A stretch of DNA of 7,046 nucleotides from an uncultured Pseudomonadota bacterium. GTDB lineage: Bacteria > Pseudomonadota > Gammaproteobacteria > Steroidobacterales > Steroidobacteraceae. The first letter of the stretch is position 1. Every line of letters begins with the position of its first letter. Below, one piece after another: positions 5,716 through 7,046 of the stretch. The notes under the pieces were generated by a model. That model had not been told where the DNA came from. It searched no databases and saw only the letters and a program-made list of their open reading frames with translations. Both the position numbers and the translations under genes were made by a program. The stretch lies in assembly GCA_903890265.1 (NCBI GenBank), contig CAITAM010000337.1:1-7046 (forward strand), read 5' to 3'.

Positions 5716-7046
5716 TCAGCGGCGGCTTCGGGGCGGAGCCGCCGGGCGTGACAGGTAACAGCTGAACACGGTGCCCTTCGGCAGGCGGCGACTGACGCTC
5801 AGGCCGCCGTCGAGTGCCTCGAACCGCTCGCGCAGCGCGACGAGCCCGAGGGAGCGGGATTTTCGCAGCGCCGCATCGGTGAAGCCGCTGCCGTTGTCCG
5901 CGATGTCGAGCGTGATCCGCAGCGGTTCAACGCGCAGCTCGACCGTGACCGCGCTCGCCTTCGCGTGCCGCGCCACGTTCGTAAGGGCTTCCTGCGCCGC
6001 ACGGAAAAAAAGCAGCTGCCGGTCGTCGTCCAGCACCGGGAACGTCTCCGGGGCGGTGAAGCGGCTGGCCAGGTTGGCGCGGCTCGCGAACTTCTGCACG
6101 TGCTGCGCGAGCGTCGCGACCAGCCCGAAGAGCTTCAGCCCCGTCGGGCGCAGCTCGTCGGCGATCTGCCGGGTGTCCTCCATGCACACGACGATCGCCG
6201 CCTGCAGGTCGGCGCACAGGTTGTCGGCCTCGCCGCGGTTGCGCAGCTCCGCGTGCAATTTGTCGACGCCGAGCTTCAGCACGAAGAGGTCCTGCGCGAT
6301 GCCGTCGTGCAGCCGCACGGCCACCGCGCGCCGTTCCTCCTCGCGCACGCTCTCAAGCCGCAGCGCGAGCAGCCGGATCCGGTCCTGCGCCCGCCGGGCC
6401 TCGGTCATGTCGAACGAGACCACGTAGAGCACCGTCACGGTGGCGCCCTTCGCTTCGGGAATGTACTCGTCGTGCCAGTAGCGGGGCCCGTCCTCGCCGT
6501 CCTCCACGTGATCGTCCGCCGTCCGCTGCCCCGACACGGCGACCTCGATCGGCGCGAGCAGGGCATTGAACTGCGCGTCGCCGATGAGATCCCGCAGGTG
6601 CCGGCCGCTGGCGAGGCCGTGCTCCACGCCGAACCACGCCTCGGCCGCCACGTTGGAGAAGCGGTTCGTGAGGTCGGCGTGCCAGGCGGAGATGCGCGCC
6701 GGCACCGCGTTCAGGATGGTTTCGAGATCACGCCGCGCGAGGTCAAGGTCGGCACTCAGGAGCTCCCGCGCGGTCACGTCGTACGCGATGGTGTACACCC
6801 CGACGACCTCACCCTGCTCGTCGCGGTCCGCCAGGTGCGTCACCTCGAAGCGGTGACTGCGCGTGCCGTCGGTGAGGTCGAGGAAGCCCTGCACCGGCCG
6901 GTCGTGCCCAAGCTGTTGTGCGACGGCCAGGGCCTCGAACGTCGCGGCCTCGATGGTCGTGCGGTACGCAGCCAGCCGTTCGTTGAAGATCCGGTTGGCG
7001 AAGCGCAGCGTCCGACCGGTGTCGAAATAGGCGACGGCAATGGGGA
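5716..7046 (-). CDS. PAS-PAS sensor histidine kinase, HisKA_3/NarL-type family (5' end beyond the window)
   Basis: The frame is open from the right edge to a TGA at 5718-5716, giving 442 visible residues with no start. The in-frame GTG at 6894 lies within a PAS domain and is not the true start. Residues 1-92 are most of a PAS domain: PIAVAYFDTGRTLRFANRIF, later RFEVTHLADRDEQGEVVGVY and IAYDVT. A second PAS is at about 107-215 (ETILNAVPARISAWH, NVAAEAWFG, VLYVVSFDMTEAR). The HisKA_3 helix follows: VREEERRAVAVRLHDGIAQDL, with the phospho-accepting His at residue 246 (bases 6307-6309). The HATPase domain has its N-box at EALTNVARHAKA (Asn356), G1 at DNGSGF (Asp383) and a final LGLVALRERFEALDGG turn. 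All catalytic motifs are intact. No membrane segment is seen in this part, so it is probably a soluble or N-terminally anchored sensor. The usual partner is a LuxR/NarL-type response regulator; none follows it here, because the DUF4097 gene converges. The signal is unknown. Confidence 0.92.
   Translation of the reverse strand, partial: PIAVAYFDTGRTLRFANRIFNERLAAYRTTIEAATFEALAVAQQLGHDRPVQGFLDLTDGTRSHRFEVTHLADRDEQGEVVGVYTIAYDVTARELLSADLDLARRDLETILNAVPARISAWHADLTNRFSNVAAEAWFGVEHGLASGRHLRDLIGDAQFNALLAPIEVAVSGQRTADDHVEDGEDGPRYWHDEYIPEAKGATVTVLYVVSFDMTEARRAQDRIRLLALRLESVREEERRAVAVRLHDGIAQDLFVLKLGVDKLHAELRNRGEADNLCADLQAAIVVCMEDTRQIADELRPTGLKLFGLVATLAQHVQKFASRANLASRFTAPETFPVLDDDRQLLFFRAAQEALTNVARHAKASAVTVELRVEPLRITLDIADNGSGFTDAALRKSRSLGLVALRERFEALDGGLSVSRRLPKGTVFSCYLSRPAAPPRSRR
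5720..5744. terminator. 8-bp inverted repeat at the convergent 3' ends
   Basis: CGGCGGCT (5720-5727) and AGCCGCCG (5737-5744) pair exactly over a 9-base loop. The repeat lies inside the last nine codons of the histidine kinase and about 47 bases after the DUF4097 stop. It could end or stabilise the operon transcript on the + strand. On the - strand it falls in coding sequence, where it may simply reflect Arg/Ala/Pro codons of the C-terminal tail. Confidence 0.3.

Overview
This is a GC-rich window (roughly two-thirds G+C by eye) from a Gram-negative bacterium. The outer-membrane TonB-dependent receptor is of the kind common in Xanthomonadales, Caulobacterales and Steroidobacter-like Gammaproteobacteria. 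The set of ECF sigma factor, zinc-less membrane anti-sigma factor and DUF4097 protein also fits an environmental proteobacterium of that type. The genus cannot be fixed from the sequence alone.

Layout, left to right. (1) Positions 2-304, + strand: the last 100 codons of a BadF/BadG-type sugar kinase, probably an N-acetylglucosamine kinase relative, followed by a perfect 8-bp hairpin. (2) Positions 384-3350, + strand: a complete 988-residue TonB-dependent receptor with a signal peptide and a TonB box close to the mature N-terminus. It has no extra N-terminal signalling domain. A hairpin follows its stop. (3) Positions 3551-5673, + strand: a tight three-gene operon with single-base gaps, encoding an ECF sigma factor, a one-TM anti-sigma-like protein without Cys, and an exported DUF4097 protein with about nine turns of a ~19-residue SGD repeat. 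(4) Positions 5716-7046, - strand: a histidine kinase converging on the operon, with two PAS domains, a HisKA_3-type His box and a HATPase domain. Its N-terminus lies beyond the right edge.

How the genes may work together (inference). The kinase and the receptor may belong to one sugar-uptake locus, in which the receptor imports a glycan and the kinase phosphorylates the released amino sugar. The sigma/anti-sigma/DUF4097 trio looks like a self-contained envelope-sensing unit: the anti-sigma factor holds the sigma factor at the inner membrane, and the periplasmic DUF4097 solenoid is a candidate sensor or effector. The receptor lacks the STN domain needed for FecA/FecR/FecI-type signalling, so its closeness to the sigma gene does not by itself imply that circuit. 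The kinase at the right has no response regulator downstream within the window. Its partner is therefore upstream, beyond the edge, or elsewhere.

No tRNA, rRNA, CRISPR, insertion sequence or attachment site is visible. The most unusual elements are the sigma/anti-sigma/DUF4097 operon, the three cysteine pairs of the receptor, and the hairpins at gene boundaries.
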